Assembly (NCBI RefSeq): GCF_024868665.1
Contig: NC_079898.1
Span: 23,111,364-23,175,363 of the forward strand
Direction of reading: 5' to 3'
Length of the DNA: 64,000 bases
DNA from: Triplophysa rosa
Lineage: Eukaryota > Chordata > Actinopteri > Cypriniformes > Nemacheilidae
The position numbers were made by a program, and so were the translations under genes. The notes beneath the pieces are model-generated. The model was not told where the DNA came from, did no database searches, and worked only from the letters and a program-made list of their open reading frames with translations. The stretch's first letter is position 1, and the number at the start of each line of letters is the position of its first letter. Of this stretch, positions 24,066-37,195 are shown in pieces.

Positions 24066-25561
24066 CTGAAAGAACAAACACGTTAGAACTTTGTCACATT
24101 ATTTATGACACACTGTTCTTTACAGTCTAGAGTGAAGCGCTTTTGCAATACAAATGTTGTTTATCATGAGAGACATAAAGAAAATCGATATTTACTTAAT
24201 ATTATTAGCTTTCTAAAAAGCACAGTTGCTGTTCTATAACATAGTATTGTTGTTATACACTGTAATTGTTTACATAACAAGCGTGCAGCTACAATTTCAC
24301 TGCAATAGAAATATTGTGTTGTTTGTACATAGATGGATATAATTGTAAACAAATCAGAAAATTACACACATTCATGCTGTAAAAACAGTAACGGTACTAT
24401 GGTACACTGAAGGTATCAGATGCAATATCACGGTACTGTATTGTTATTTACTAGGACTGTCACAATTATGGTTATTATTACAATTATTATAAATTATTAT
24501 ATATTACTAATAACAATATTATCACGGTATCTTATTCGCAACCAAGTATTAAAGAGTGCTTGTCAACTTTGACAACATAGTATTTAATCATTTAAATGTA
24601 CAGTGTTTTTTCCATTTTTTTAAAGAATTTAAAGAATACCATGGTATTTTTGTTTGTTTCATGGTGAAATCCATGTAATTTTCTCTTAATACACACAGCG
24701 GTGTTAGTTCCAAACTTTACTTTCTTCAAACTCAATATTCATTATTTTAGAGCATCCATAACAGCAAATCCATTTATCCTCATTAAAATGCAGATTAAAC
24801 TTTCACTATTAATGAGCTTTAAAAGCAACCTAATATGATTATTCTGGTGAAATTCCTGAAAACAAACCTATTGATCGAAAACGAACGATTTCGGTTCAAA
24901 GAAATGCACCGAGATATATCCACTTAGCTACCAACATTATCACCTCTGAAAGCACAGGACGTGCATGTTAAGATAAGTCACCAGGGGCAATAAATACACC
25001 CTGAGGGTAATTATTTCAGGTTTTCGTAATAAGAAAACACCACACCATCCACATCTCACGTTACTGAGAAAACTCTACCTAAGCTCTCCAGAATCACTGA
25101 TCCGTGTCCTGATGCATTTAGCTGCTTTCAGCTGTCGAGTGCTGAGGCAGGAAAAACACGTACGCGCACGCAATCCAGGGCTGCGAAAATGCATTATAAA
25201 ACATCGCCAAGTGGCTCAGGTCACCCGGCAGTCACCTCCAACCTCATTTCTGTAGGATCCGAGCGACTTGTTATTTAAAGAGAAACTAAAGGCCTTTATG
25301 CGACTGATTCTGCTTAGAATTCTGACCCGGACATGCGGGTACCAGATAAACATCGACTGAGAGCAGAGCGCGAGCGGAGTGCACAGATAAAGCAAACAAG
25401 CAGAGTATTACTGAGGGAGAACACGCCACAGCCTGAGGGAAAGTCACGCACACATTATATTCACTTTAGATCATTTTGCCCCACTTCTTGTGCCCATAAT
25501 GTCTACAATCCATTATTGTAGCATTGAACTTTATTCTTTGTTTTACACCTGAACTGAGAAT
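24066..25561. other. Intron; nothing recognised
   Basis: AT-rich left part, GC-richer 25,060-25,440. No exon, RNA gene or transposon end could be supported. Confidence 0.35.
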
Positions 25562-26280
25562 GAACAGTAGTGGCCAAATGTGATGTCCAAAAAGGATATT
25601 TTCACAATAATTGCTTTTAAACTGAAAATGTTTTCATCATTTCCCCACCCTCATGTCATTCCAAACCTGTTTGACTTTCTTCCTTCTGCCGAACACAAAA
25701 GAAGAGATTTTGAAGAATGTTGGTAACCAAACAACACTGGCCCCCATTGACTTCCATTGTATGGACTCAAAGTCACCGAGACATTTCTCAAAATATCTAC
25801 TTTTGTGTTCCACAGATAAGTCTGGGGGTGAATAAATGATGACATGATTTTTATTTTTAGGCGAACTATCCCTATAATGACCCTACAGGTTCCAGTATGC
25901 CATCTAAATAGATGTATGGTACAAAATGGAGAAAACACATACACATTGGTTCTATTCTAACATGCAAAATAATGCATAGAAAACAAAAAGCTCACAGGAG
26001 AAAGCATACATTGAGTAACGTTTTATGTATATTTTGCACATATATTCATATTTTGTTGATCCTCTCTTGACTGTAACAGTCATTCTCCTGGGTCTTGACT
26101 CAGTAAGCTTTGTGAATATGTTATGTGCAATTTTTTGCCGAGCCTCTTTTAAAATTCTTCTCAATGCTGAGTTTCAGTCTACAGTCCAAGCAGAACTACA
26201 CAACACACAGAAAATGTTTAATACATCTTTGATAATACGCTTAAATAAAGGGTGAAATCACTTTTGGCCACTAACTGTTC
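25562..26280 (-). mobile_element. Tc1-like DNA transposon relic with transposase end
   Basis: Ends GAACAGTAGTGGCCAAATG (25,562) and its inverse CATTT-type CTTTTGGCCACTAACTGTTC (ending 26,280) are degenerate inverted repeats. On the minus strand from about 26,155 the relic reads RILKEARQKIAHNIFTKL then TESRPRRMTVTVK, which matches the C-terminal end of Tc1-family transposases. The catalytic part is gone. A foldback element was inserted inside at 25,632-25,872. Confidence 0.7.
25632..25872. mobile_element. Foldback element inserted in the Tc1-like relic
   Basis: Contains CACCCTCATGTCATTCCAAA, GAAGAATGTTGGTAACCAAA, CCATTGACTTCCATTGTATG and ends TTTTTAGGCGAACTATCCCT. It belongs to the AGTTCACCCAAAA family. 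Confidence 0.75.
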
Positions 26281-26722
26281 TTTGGCTATAATGATATTCC
26301 CATTCTTTCTGGGATATTCACAGTAAGCACAATGTCTAAAGGTGATTAATTAATCACAAATGTTTTCTTATTCATTTCCTAGTCATTTAAACAGACTAGC
26401 AAGTCAAAATGTGTCTTTACAGACAAAACAAAGAGAGAGGTAGGAGTCACTGTAATCTAGTTATTTTTATTTCATCTGAAAAACGGACTCAACCGAGAGA
26501 CATCCAGGCACTGTTGAATCCCAATGGGTAAACCAAGCAGATCTTCATTTATTAATGAAACAAACATTTCTAAGCAGCCTTCACACACTGCACATTGCAT
26601 TTATAGTTCTCGAGAAACAATTCACTACGAATAAATGATTCATAAACAGTTCCTCGCGGGCGAGGAGAGGATTTCTCCTCTGCAGCATGAAAGAGTATCA
26701 GCAGAACATCACGTGTGTTCAC

Positions 26723-26872
26723 CTGTAGGACGGTCTCTCCGGGCAACATATTAGTGAAGACCTCCACGCTGTAGGACACCTGAGCAAAAGTGGGTGTGTT
26801 ATCATTCGCATCGATGACCAGGATGTCCAAAGTCACGGGTCGGCTCTGCTGAACACCGTCAGTCGCCAACAG
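26723..26872 (-). CDS. pcdh15: pcdh15 exon: EC4 end and EC5 start
   Basis: 150 bases, residues 428-477, phase 0-0. It contains LLATDGVQQSRPVTLDILV, the canonical DANDN linker (448-452) and VSYSVEVFTNMLPGETVLQ. Acceptor TTTTTCAAG follows a good pyrimidine tract; donor GTGAAC is weaker than average. Confidence 0.95.
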
Positions 26873-29299
26873 CTTGAAAAAGCAATAAAATAATTTCAAC
26901 AGCATTACACATCACAGTAAGACAGTTTTCATCCAGGTACCTTTTCTAGCTACTGAAATGGGGGAAAACTATATTTTTTAAACAATAAAGCTTGTTTTAA
27001 TAACGTATGTGAAATTTCTAATACATATCTTAAACCTGATTTTGGAAAAACATATTTCTCAAGTTGGTTAGATGCAAATGCAGCCTGGTTCATTTCAATT
27101 CGTTGAATCACTCATGCAAAATTCATAGTAAAATATGTATACGCACACATTGTGTTTCATCGTTTTTGAAAAGCAATAACCCACTGAAGGTTGTGAGTCA
27201 GAAGGTTTTAGCACAGCTAGGATCTTCCTCTACCCACCGTAAAACAACCAATGTACGTCCCTTGTGTCTTATTGCTTTAAAATAAAGCTTCCTCTACGTA
27301 TCTCATGTGAGCGACTCATTCTCTGCATTACAGGACAGCTTACAAATGTATCAGACGAACATCTCAATTGTTCAGCCGCAACAAACATTTGTCCAGAGAT
27401 CCCCACTGTGCTCCTTTCAAAGGCACCCAAAGTGCTGAGCTAGCAGCCGCGGGTTACGACGTCGTTCCTCAGCTTTCATTACCATGAGCCTTTTCCCTAG
27501 AGAACCCTGAATGTAAATGTAGATCAAAGCCCAGCGCGGCAGAGCTTCGCATATGTAAACACACCCGCGTGCCGGAGAAAAGCACCGGGCCTGTAACCAT
27601 CCATGAACCCTGGACCGGATGTGTGCAGGTGAGAACGCTCTGATATCAGAAAGGACTGCTTGGTTTCCGAAGCTTGGAAATCTTTAAGGTGTCTTGATGT
27701 CTACTACATAGGGAGCTATCTCTTTAGGAAGCACAGATCCTCTCCTCCACAATGTGATCTCATTGAGCTCCGTGTCCGCTCCAGATTGCTTTTAAAAACC
27801 ATGTAGGAATATTTCAGATCAGCAGAGCTTCAAAGCCGCACACACTCAATAGAGCGCTTCAGGGATATTATTGTAGAGCAATAAAACGATTGAAAAGACA
27901 GAATAAAGCGATTGTGAAAGTCCATGACAGCACATATTGCAGCATCATCAGATCTCTCAGTGATCAAAAACCTTGGGTTTTTCTTTAATAAAACTTTCAC
28001 CACAAAACACTTTCTAATAGTCAGCCAGACGGAGAGGAAATTGCAGCCCCGTTTCTGTCATTTAGATGGCGATTTGCTCAGGTTTCTCCCGTGGCCTTAA
28101 ATGGACCCTGGATAGCCAATTATGGAAATAAATAGAACAAACAATAAAACGTGCGAGCAGACAAACTGCCCCCGTATTAGAAGCTCCCAAAGGAAAAATC
28201 TAATGCTCATTATTTGCTCTTTCCTTACTCATGGGATTCTTGGATGCTCAAATGCGTCTCCTAAAACACATTAGCAGAAATAAATGATACACCGCAAAAC
28301 ACTAGGAGTAAATATCCTATTCTCAACACAGCCTTTATTTCCAACGGGTTGTGGTGAACGGGAGAGAAAGGATCAGAGGATGAGGGATGGATAAAGAGAT
28401 GTCAGTAAGAGGAGACAGGAGAATCGTGGTGGGAATTCAAACTGTGGCCTGTCAGGAGATCACCTGTCCAGCCGTACCTCTGAGACAGAACGCATGTGAA
28501 ATCGCAAGGAAAAACCTCCATATTTACTTCACAAAAACAGACCTTTCATACAAAGACACAGGAGTCGCCTTCCACTATTACAGTAAACACCAGTAACTTT
28601 GCTAATTTCTTGTCGTGTTCCTGTAAACAAAAAGGCACTAAATGTGATCGAGTTTCTGTTTAGTGCTGATAAGCGAACCATTGTTAAGCCATTCAAATGG
28701 ATTAAAGCTGATTACATGGATCCGAATCATCACGATCTTATACTGTAGAACCAGCAATGTGTCCTAAAATGATGCCATTATGGCCATATGCCCAGTCAAA
28801 GGCAACACCTGAGGATATAACCGTCAAAAGTAGCACATTTCAAAACAGTGGGAGGGGGTTTTTCACTGGCAAGCAAAAGCAAATGAGTCGTTAGTATTAT
28901 TAGGGAGATTTTATGGCACCATTGAATCATTATGTACCCCACATGGGCAACCCATGTCAAAAAATCCAATCAAACACGATCTCTCCGTCGAGACGGGGTT
29001 TAAACGAGTGGCTCAGATATTCGTCCTGTGATCCAGCTGACTATATAACCGCTCCTGTGAGATCAGGGATTGTAGAAAGATCAGAGGGACTTGAGCCCAA
29101 ATCTCAGATCAATAGATGTGATCAATGGAGGAGTCCTGAAGAGGCTCTTGACACACAGAACGGCATCGCTGAAATGGGTTTGCTTTGTTCAACACGGTGC
29201 TCATGCTGAGACCTCGCGTCTAAAACGGAATATTAATCTCACAGACCAAGCTGTGCTTTTTGGGACAAAATCACTTTACGTAGGTTGAAGTCAAATTAT
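26873..29299. other. Intron; nothing recognised
   Basis: Long stretch of mostly unique-looking sequence between the 26,723 and 30,015 exons. No exon, RNA gene or mobile element could be supported. Confidence 0.35.
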
Positions 29300-29508
29300 G
29301 TCACACTGACATTTTTCACAGTAAATTTTCATTTTCTCACCATCAAGTTGTTCCAGTCAATGATGTCCCAGAACTTAAAATTGCTAACATTCTTCCAAAT
29401 ATCTTCCTTTGTGTTGGAACAGAACACATTTATACAGGTTTGGAACAACTTGAGGGTGAATAAATGATGACAGAATTTTCATTTTTGGGTGAACTGTCCC
29501 TTTAAATT
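29300..29508. mobile_element. Partial foldback element (AGTTCACCCAAAA family)
   Basis: Carries TTCTTCCAAATATCTTCC, GGTTTGGAACAACTTGAGGG and ends TTTTTGGGTGAACTGTCCC; the left half is shortened. Confidence 0.7.
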
Positions 29509-30014
29509 ATACGTTATTATAAGTGTACAGATGTGAATCGGTGTAAGATAAGGAAACACTCATTTTTTTATGTACTTTCACAAAACACCTAATTTTGTTT
29601 ATTTCTAACCAAAACAAAAGTTACAAGATTTAAATTCAGTATTAATGAAAACATTTCGACAGAAAAGAAACAATAATGTGCTAATTTGCCGAGTCATATT
29701 TGCATATATACTGTATGTACAAATATAATTAAGGATAATTAAGATATTTTGCAGCATTATTTTTTATCTCAATTAAGCACATCTCCTGTCTTAGTTTTTT
29801 GTAAAGTATGTTAAATAATTACTATTATGAGAATCACCATTGAGAATAATGAGAAACACAAAAAACTCAACAAACCCTTTATAAATGTCAGCGGGGGTTT
29901 GGGTTATTCTAATAGCAATTACAATTGGCTCAATCTAAGAGCAAGTCCTCATTTGGGTAAATGTAAGTGTGTCTACTTCAGGAAAGCATACAGGCATGTT
30001 TGTGTGTCTCCTAC

Positions 30015-30149
30015 CGTAAAGGTGTAGTTGGTTTGTTTCTCTCTGTCCACTGGTTTCAGCAGGGTGAGATAGCGTGTGATGCCAGTAGATGTGATGGTGA
30101 AGATGGAGGTGTAATCGTTCATTGTAATCAGCAGCTGTGGATCTTTGGT
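30015..30149 (-). CDS. pcdh15: pcdh15 exon: EC4 second half
   Basis: 135 bases, residues 383-427, phase 0-0. [15 protein letters not shown] and [16 protein letters not shown] are close matches to PCDH15 EC4; DRE lies at 417-419. The acceptor is ATGAAG with a modest pyrimidine tract; donor GTAGGA. The start at ACC follows from the phase-0 end of the 30,787 exon (DIEE then TKDP). Confidence 0.94.
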
Positions 30150-30786
30150 CTTCATAATAGAAACAGATTAGAAAGGTCACTGCATATAACACGCCGTCAA
30201 CAAAATCATCACTCAACACGCAATCCATGTGCACACAAGAGTCACACAAGTTTGACACGCAAGAGCCTGTATACAGCAGTAAAAAAATGTTCTGTGATGA
30301 AGTTTGGGGAGCAAAACTAAGTTTAGAATATGAATCTGATGAAAATGAGACATTTTTCGAAACCAGCAGAACTGCTGTTTATTTTTGATCCTTTATGTCA
30401 ACACAGGCACTATATTTGCTAAACACTAGTTTATCTATCAATCGAGACTGATCTGATCTCACTGGTATTTATTTGACTGATTCATCACAGTCACAGAAAA
30501 GAGATGGACAGAAATAAAGAGAAAGAAAGATTTTCATCCAATACAATAGAGAGATTGTCGCTCTCCTAACACTATTTCCTTGGGAAAGAAGCAGGAAAGA
30601 AAAGAGTCCACTCTTCACATCACTCTGGTACCTACTGGTGTGGCCCCTGGCAGCAGCTACAATGCAGAACACACGGTAAGACTGAATCCATCTGTGACTT
30701 TAAATAAATCAACATCCCCAAGACTGGAGAGAAACAGCATTTATTATCCTAACATCATTCTGGTTCGGTTCAGAAGTAGTTCTCAC

Positions 30787-30993
30787 CTCCTCTATGTCAT
30801 TGTCCAGCGCTATGATGCCCAATGGGGCCGTGAGGTTGGCGTTCCCTGAGATGGTGGTGCCAACGGCGGCTGACTCGCTGATGAAGCCTTGGTAAGATGG
30901 CTGTTGAAAATACGGCGCCTGGTTGTTCTCATCCAGGATTTCGATGACCAGGTTGGCGTATGCCGGGAGAGGGTGACCATTGTCCTGTTCAGC
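30787..30993 (-). CDS. pcdh15: pcdh15 exon: EC3 end and EC4 first half
   Basis: 207 bases, residues 314-382, phase 0-0. It starts [10 protein letters not shown], a strong PCDH15 match, then [14 protein letters not shown] (DENNQ linker at 334-338), [10 protein letters not shown] and IALDNDIEE. Acceptor AAACAG, donor GTGAGA. The linker has NNQ instead of NDN, as in mammalian PCDH15. Confidence 0.96.
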
Positions 30994-32838
30994 CTGTTTA
31001 AAAAATTTTGAAAAAGGAAATTAAAGATATGTATCTACTGATGATTGCACTTTGTCCAAAATAAAAGTCATAGTACCTATTCAAATGTATCCATTATAAA
31101 AACAAAAAAAGCGTTTTTATTTTTAAAAACATTTAAGAGCCCAGCACCGTGAACGTCTTTAATATTCTCCGAGTAAAGAAAGAAAGTACGGAAAATGGAA
31201 GGAGAACATTTCTGCAAATTCTGGGCAAAGTGCAACTACTTTGAAGACTCTAAAATAAAGCTTTAATTACATTTACATTCAAAAAATGTAGTTTTTAATT
31301 TTTCCAATTTACATTTGTGTGATTCCAAAGTTTTGATGGGTTTACTTGGGTATCATTTATTATTTTTTATAATACAAAGATGCAATTAACAAACCACATT
31401 TTCAAATATTGTATGAAGTCTTTTAAACACTGTGTGAAAAGTTTTTATATCCTGCTTTTTTTTGTTTTGCTTCAGATACGAAGGGGAAGTGTAGCCTACC
31501 AAGTGAGAATTTTTCTTTGAGGCTCAAATTAATTTTCTAACATCAAAGGATTTTAATTCAACTTCACTCATTTATAATTACAGTCCAGTTGTGAAAGCGG
31601 CGTCCAAAATTCATGGAGCCAAATGGGTGAAAATTAGCCCTTGTTTATTGAAGAGGAGTGTGTGGGTATATCTCCCTGAACAATTTCATTTGGACGATGA
31701 GCGCCGACTGTCACTCACGTCATTAAGAATCCATGAAGGAGGCTAGAAGTGTGATTAAATGACCACTTCACTATCTGAAACACACATACACAGTGTTCAT
31801 CTGACAAGCTTGACAGAGGCTATATTTTGTTTCTTATGTGGTGTAGAATTTTAGCAAGCTTGAAGGGATCCTGGAATAGAATATCGTTCTTTGTTATTAT
31901 GAAATGAGAAAATCATAACAGCAAACACAGTCATGCATGGTTTCACAGAGGAAACATTTAAATCGCTCCTGCTGTTACACTGTTGTTGCACCCAAATGTG
32001 TGACAGAGCAGAATAATTTCACACTCCCTCGTCCTCGTTTCAATATCTGTCTCTTGCTTTCTCTGTCTCTTTTCCAGCTCAATTCAATTATATGTTTAAC
32101 GTAATTAAATACACCGCTGTGTTCCAAACCCCGCGTGCCGCCCCGCAGTTTACTGCCTACACTGACAGCCTCCAAACTTGAGCTTCATACAGCTTTACAT
32201 TTCTACGTTATTTTTTGCATTTGCATTTATTGTTTTTTTTCTAGACATGAGGCATGACACTGATCTGCAAGTGCTAAAACTGAGCTCTGGAATATTAATT
32301 CATCACCTGCACCTCAACACCCACATGCACTCTTACTCTGAATGATTGCTTTATTACTTTTTGATTATGAAAAAGTCATAAATAAAGCGACTGAATCTTA
32401 TCTTATCTTTTAATATAACTGATCTGTTCATCATTACAGATTTTCCACAGACTAATTTCTCAACTTCACGGTTATCAACATCGGAACCGTTTGTGCTTAA
32501 AAAACAGTGACTATGTTCAGAGTACCAAACTACTGTACTTTTGCTAGTTCTGCACATCGTATGCATAATGTGGATAGCTTGAGCAAATATTGACAAAATA
32601 TTCACTTAAAAACAGAGCACATGGCAAGAAATACTGTGTTCCACAACTTAATGTCCTTAAATTCTTACTTCAATGTGACAAGTGAACTAGACGTTATATC
32701 ACCAAAAGCGACCTGTTTTTATTAATCATCCAAAATAATGTTTGGACTAGCAAATTATCAACTATTTTACACATCATATTAAAAATGCTAAATAAGCATT
32801 TTTGAGATGATAGCGACACAACGAATAAACATGCGATG
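30994..32838. other. Intron; nothing recognised
   Basis: AT-rich sequence with no supportable feature. Confidence 0.35.
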
Positions 32839-33341
32839 TACAGTCGTGGCCAAAAGTATTGGCAGTGACATAAATTTTGTGTTTTGAAAAGTTTGCTGCT
32901 TCTGTATTTGTGGATTATTTTGCCACATGTTTCTATGACATACTGGATATCTTAAATTAGCATATCTTAGGTTTTAAAGTCGTTCATTGGCAAAAACAAT
33001 ATATGCAAAGAGTCGATATTAACAGTGTTGGACCTTGTTTTTCATAACCTCTGCAATATGCTCTGGCATGCTGGGTATCAGCTTCTGGGCCAAATCCTGA
33101 CTGATGGCGAACCTTTCTTGCCTTATTAGTGTTCTGAGTTTATCACAATTTGTGGGCTTCTGCTTATCCACTCGCTTTTTGAGGACTGACCACGGGTTCT
33201 CTATATGGGACTGACACCTGGGGAGTTGCTTTTTTCGTAATTATATAAAATGCATCTGATCACTCTGCATAATAATCGGTAAACAATGTGAATGAACGCC
33301 ACAACAGATTAAGCAGCAATTTGGCCAAACTTGCGACTGTA
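32839..33341. mobile_element. Tc1/mariner-like non-autonomous relic
   Basis: Begins TACAGTCGTGGCCAAAAGTA and ends TTTGGCCAAACTTGCGACTG then TA. Both ends show CAGTCG next to a TA dinucleotide, the target site used by Tc1/mariner elements. No open transposase remains. Confidence 0.65.
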
Positions 33342-33565
33342 ATGTGGTCTAGTGAGCACAATGTAGCAAACTACTCTTTGAAAGTTTATCAGTGAATCAT
33401 ATACTTTGAGAAATACTTTATTCCTTAAATCAAAATGCCTATGAGTAAAATCAAGCAGAAAGAGCGTCCGGGACATTAAACGCTCAAATCTTCAGAGCTT
33501 CAATATTGATGATCGTGGAGAGATTAATGAACTGTGTAGCCTATAGAAAATGATGAAGCTATGAC

Positions 33566-33678
33566 CTTAATGGTGAGAGTGAAGCGTTGATACAGCTCTC
33601 TGTCCACTGGTTTCAGCAGGCGTAGCTCAGCTGTGCTCTTGTTGAGTGAAAAGAATTCTGGGTAAGCAGGTGGTTGAC
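33566..33678 (-). CDS. pcdh15: pcdh15 exon: EC3 second half
   Basis: 113 bases; its first two bases complete Gly276, then residues 277-313. It contains [18 protein letters not shown] and ends FTLTIK. DRE at 301-303 is the canonical calcium site. Acceptor GTTTCAG, donor GTCATA, a non-consensus donor. The intron to the 33,879 exon is only 200 bp. Confidence 0.94.
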
Positions 33679-33878
33679 CTGAAACACAGTACGATCAAAT
33701 GTGTGAATGAATCGTTCAGTTTGATTTGTGAGTCAAATTTACTGGTTCACTGAACTCAACTCTTTTAATCAATTTCAACATGTTTGGAAACATTAGTTAA
33801 GAGGGCAGATGTGTCCGTATGCATCAGTTTGCCTTCATCTAACCGGAACATGCACAATATCCTGTTTGAAATACATAC

Positions 33879-33987
33879 CAAGCAGTATGAAGTACAGAAT
33901 GCCGGGTCTGTCCGAGGGCGGCTGGATGTTTCTATCCTGGTCTACGGCCCGAATTGGAGGAGTCACATTCAGAGGGTTCAGCTTGCT
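33879..33987 (-). CDS. pcdh15: pcdh15 exon: EC3 central part
   Basis: 109 bases, residues 240-275 plus the first base of Gly276. The stretch [19 protein letters not shown] is nearly identical to vertebrate PCDH15. DQD at 255-257 is the calcium-binding DxD of EC3. Acceptor TTTCAG, donor GTATGT. The intron upstream (33,988-39,131) holds the GA microsatellite, the assembly gap and the tandem array. Confidence 0.96.
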
Positions 33988-34842
33988 CTGAAACAGAAAT
34001 ATGACAAATGGCACCCAAGTGAGAACATGCTAAATGTCTGAAAGCAAATTTAGACATCAAAAAATGAAGTATGCAGACTGATATGCAAATGAAATCTTTT
34101 GCAAAAATCTCTTGCTTTTCTTGTTTTTTTTTCCCTGACTAAACCCTCACAATGTCCACTGCGCATCCTTTAGAATTTCATAGAGATCTCAAAGTCTCAA
34201 CATCAAATCTGTGTCATTACCAAGATTTCATCATGAACTATGAGGATCTCAGTAAGAAAATGAATATTTGATGAACATTCATAGCCAAATTATCACGGAT
34301 ACGCTACCCACATTCATTTAACAGCTAAGTGCATGTCACCATTTGTCTCATCTGCATCTATTTTTATTCCTCTCCGAGCACTTTAGGAGAAACATCTGAG
34401 ACAGAGAAGTCCTCTAAGCCTCTTCAACTATGAAAGAGCAAGCATGAAGCTTCCTCAGGGCTAACAGCGAAACTCTTGAGACACTTGACTGTATTAAAAG
34501 CTACACTTTACAGATGTGTGTGCACTTCACACGCACAAACAGGGTCTAACAGATATGATAATAAGAAACAGCTCATTCGGGACCAGAGCTTTATTAAAAT
34601 GGAAGTGTAAATACAGACGCTCAATGTTAAATAAGGAAGTAAATCAGAATTCCTGCCCACCTGAGATGTCTAAAACTACCCATAATCCCCCCCCCCTCCA
34701 GCAGGCATTAGGACGATTAATCTGTGCCTGGAGACAAGAAAAAGACTCTTGAACCAAACCTGAGCTTTAATTGTGAAATATGTGCTCTCATTAATTAGCA
34801 CTATTCCTTTACAACGCTACTCCTGCCAAAAGGGAATAAGAC

Positions 34843-35590
<748 letters not shown>

Positions 35591-35609
35591 GATGCGATAA
35601 TCTATCTGG

Positions 35610-36740
35610 AATTCAATACTAGCTTACTGCATACTGGGGAGTATACACTAAATACCGCCTCATTTAAAAAAAGTGATGTACAGTATGTGAAACACTATGC
35701 ATTAGGCACCATACTAACTTATTAGCAATACTTGACATTGTTTCCTGCTTACTGCAGTACACACTGAATACTGCCTATATTTTTATATAGCAAGTGAAAC
35801 ATTTTGCATTGATAAAGGCTATACAATACTGAACACTGCCCACTATTTTTAAACAGCATATGAAACAGTATGCATTCATAAGTGCCATTTTTCACAATAA
35901 CCTATTACCGATCATGTTAAATATTGGCCGTGCATACTGCAGTACACAGTGAATACTGCATACTATTTTAAATAGCACGTAAACAGTATGCATTAGAAAA
36001 GGCTATAACCTATTACCTACCATACAGAATACTCAACATTGTTTCCTGCTTACTGCATACTGAGAAGTGCTGCCTATAAACTGAATACTGCCTATTATTT
36101 TTTAGCAGCATGTGAAACAGTATGCACTATGCATTGATAAAGGCATCGTTCACAATAACCTATTACCTACCATACTAAATAATTGACAGTGCATTCTGCT
36201 TACTGCAGTGCACACGGAGTACTGCCTACTATTTTAAATAGCACGTAAAACAATATGCATTAAAAAAGGTTATAACCTATTACCTAACATACTAAATAAT
36301 TGACATTGTTTCCTGCTGACTGCATACTGGGAAGTACACACTGAATACTGCCTATTATTTAAAAACAGCAGGATGTGTAACAGTATGCATTATGTACTGA
36401 ATATTAATACTTGATTATAAATACTTGACATTGCACCTAATTATTGCATACTGCAGCGCACACTGAATAGTGCTTTCTTTTTTAAACAGTATGATAAATA
36501 ATATGCATTTTTCATTAAAAATGCTATATTCACAATAAGTATACCAATTTATTATAAATACTTCATAAGCATTCTGCCTAATGTACTGTATACTGAGCAG
36601 TATAAAGTACACTAAAAATGCATAATTTTTCTTAAATCTCTTTTGAAAAACCATGCATAATGCACTGATAAAGCCTTTGTTCACAATAAGTTCACAATAT
36701 TACCCAACATACTAACTCATTAGCCAAACGTGACATCCTA
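35610..36740. repeat. Diverged tandem array, units about 120-130 bp
   Basis: The words CACTGAATACTGCCTA, ACAGTATGCATTA, CACAATAACCTATTACCTAC and TTTCCTGCTTACTGCATACT recur in the same order about eight times (for example near 35,771, 35,957, 36,087, 36,221, 36,347, 36,467). Units vary in length and identity. It is non-coding and directly follows the GA microsatellite. Confidence 0.8.
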
Positions 36741-37084
36741 ACAATAACCTATTACCTTAATATATTACTACTATTCCTGCAGTATGTTGTATGCGCCGAA
36801 CTGTAAATTATATAACAGAAAAAGCTGTTCTGTACAGCATCCCACAATGCCACATGCTCCACGTGGTCTTCCAGAAGCAAAATAAGGCACAAATGTCTCT
36901 TATTTTGAAACAATGTCTGGTTGTTTTACCAAAAGGGTTACTTGTGATTTATTTCTCATGACATCATACTGACACAATGTGTAAAGTCAACCAGCTCTCT
37001 ACATATTAACTTGGGACTGGAAAAAGGATTTTAACATCAAAATGATCCTAAAAAACATCCTAATCAAAGCTGAATTTCTAAACC

Positions 37085-37195
37085 AGATTCATACCTGCAG
37101 TACCTTTTATCAGCATGCGTGTTTCCTGGGATTCAAACTCATAACCTTTGCACTTAATGCAACACCTTACCAATTAAACTACAGGAACACTAATC
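37085..37195 (-). mobile_element. tRNA-derived SINE head
   Basis: On the minus strand: GTTCCTGTAGTTTAATTGG (A-box region) and GAGTTTGAATCCCAGG (B box). Spacing is as in tRNA-like SINE promoters. It is not a functional tRNA: the acceptor stem is not formed. Confidence 0.55.

Noticed and set aside
29935..30258. 107-codon minus-strand frame overlapping the EC4 exon
   Set aside because: It is a shadow of the real exon 30,015-30,149 in another frame.
35610..36740. Regular repeats that could be read as a CRISPR-like array
   Set aside because: Units are 120-130 bp, diverged, with no short invariant repeat plus unique spacers; the setting is a vertebrate intron.
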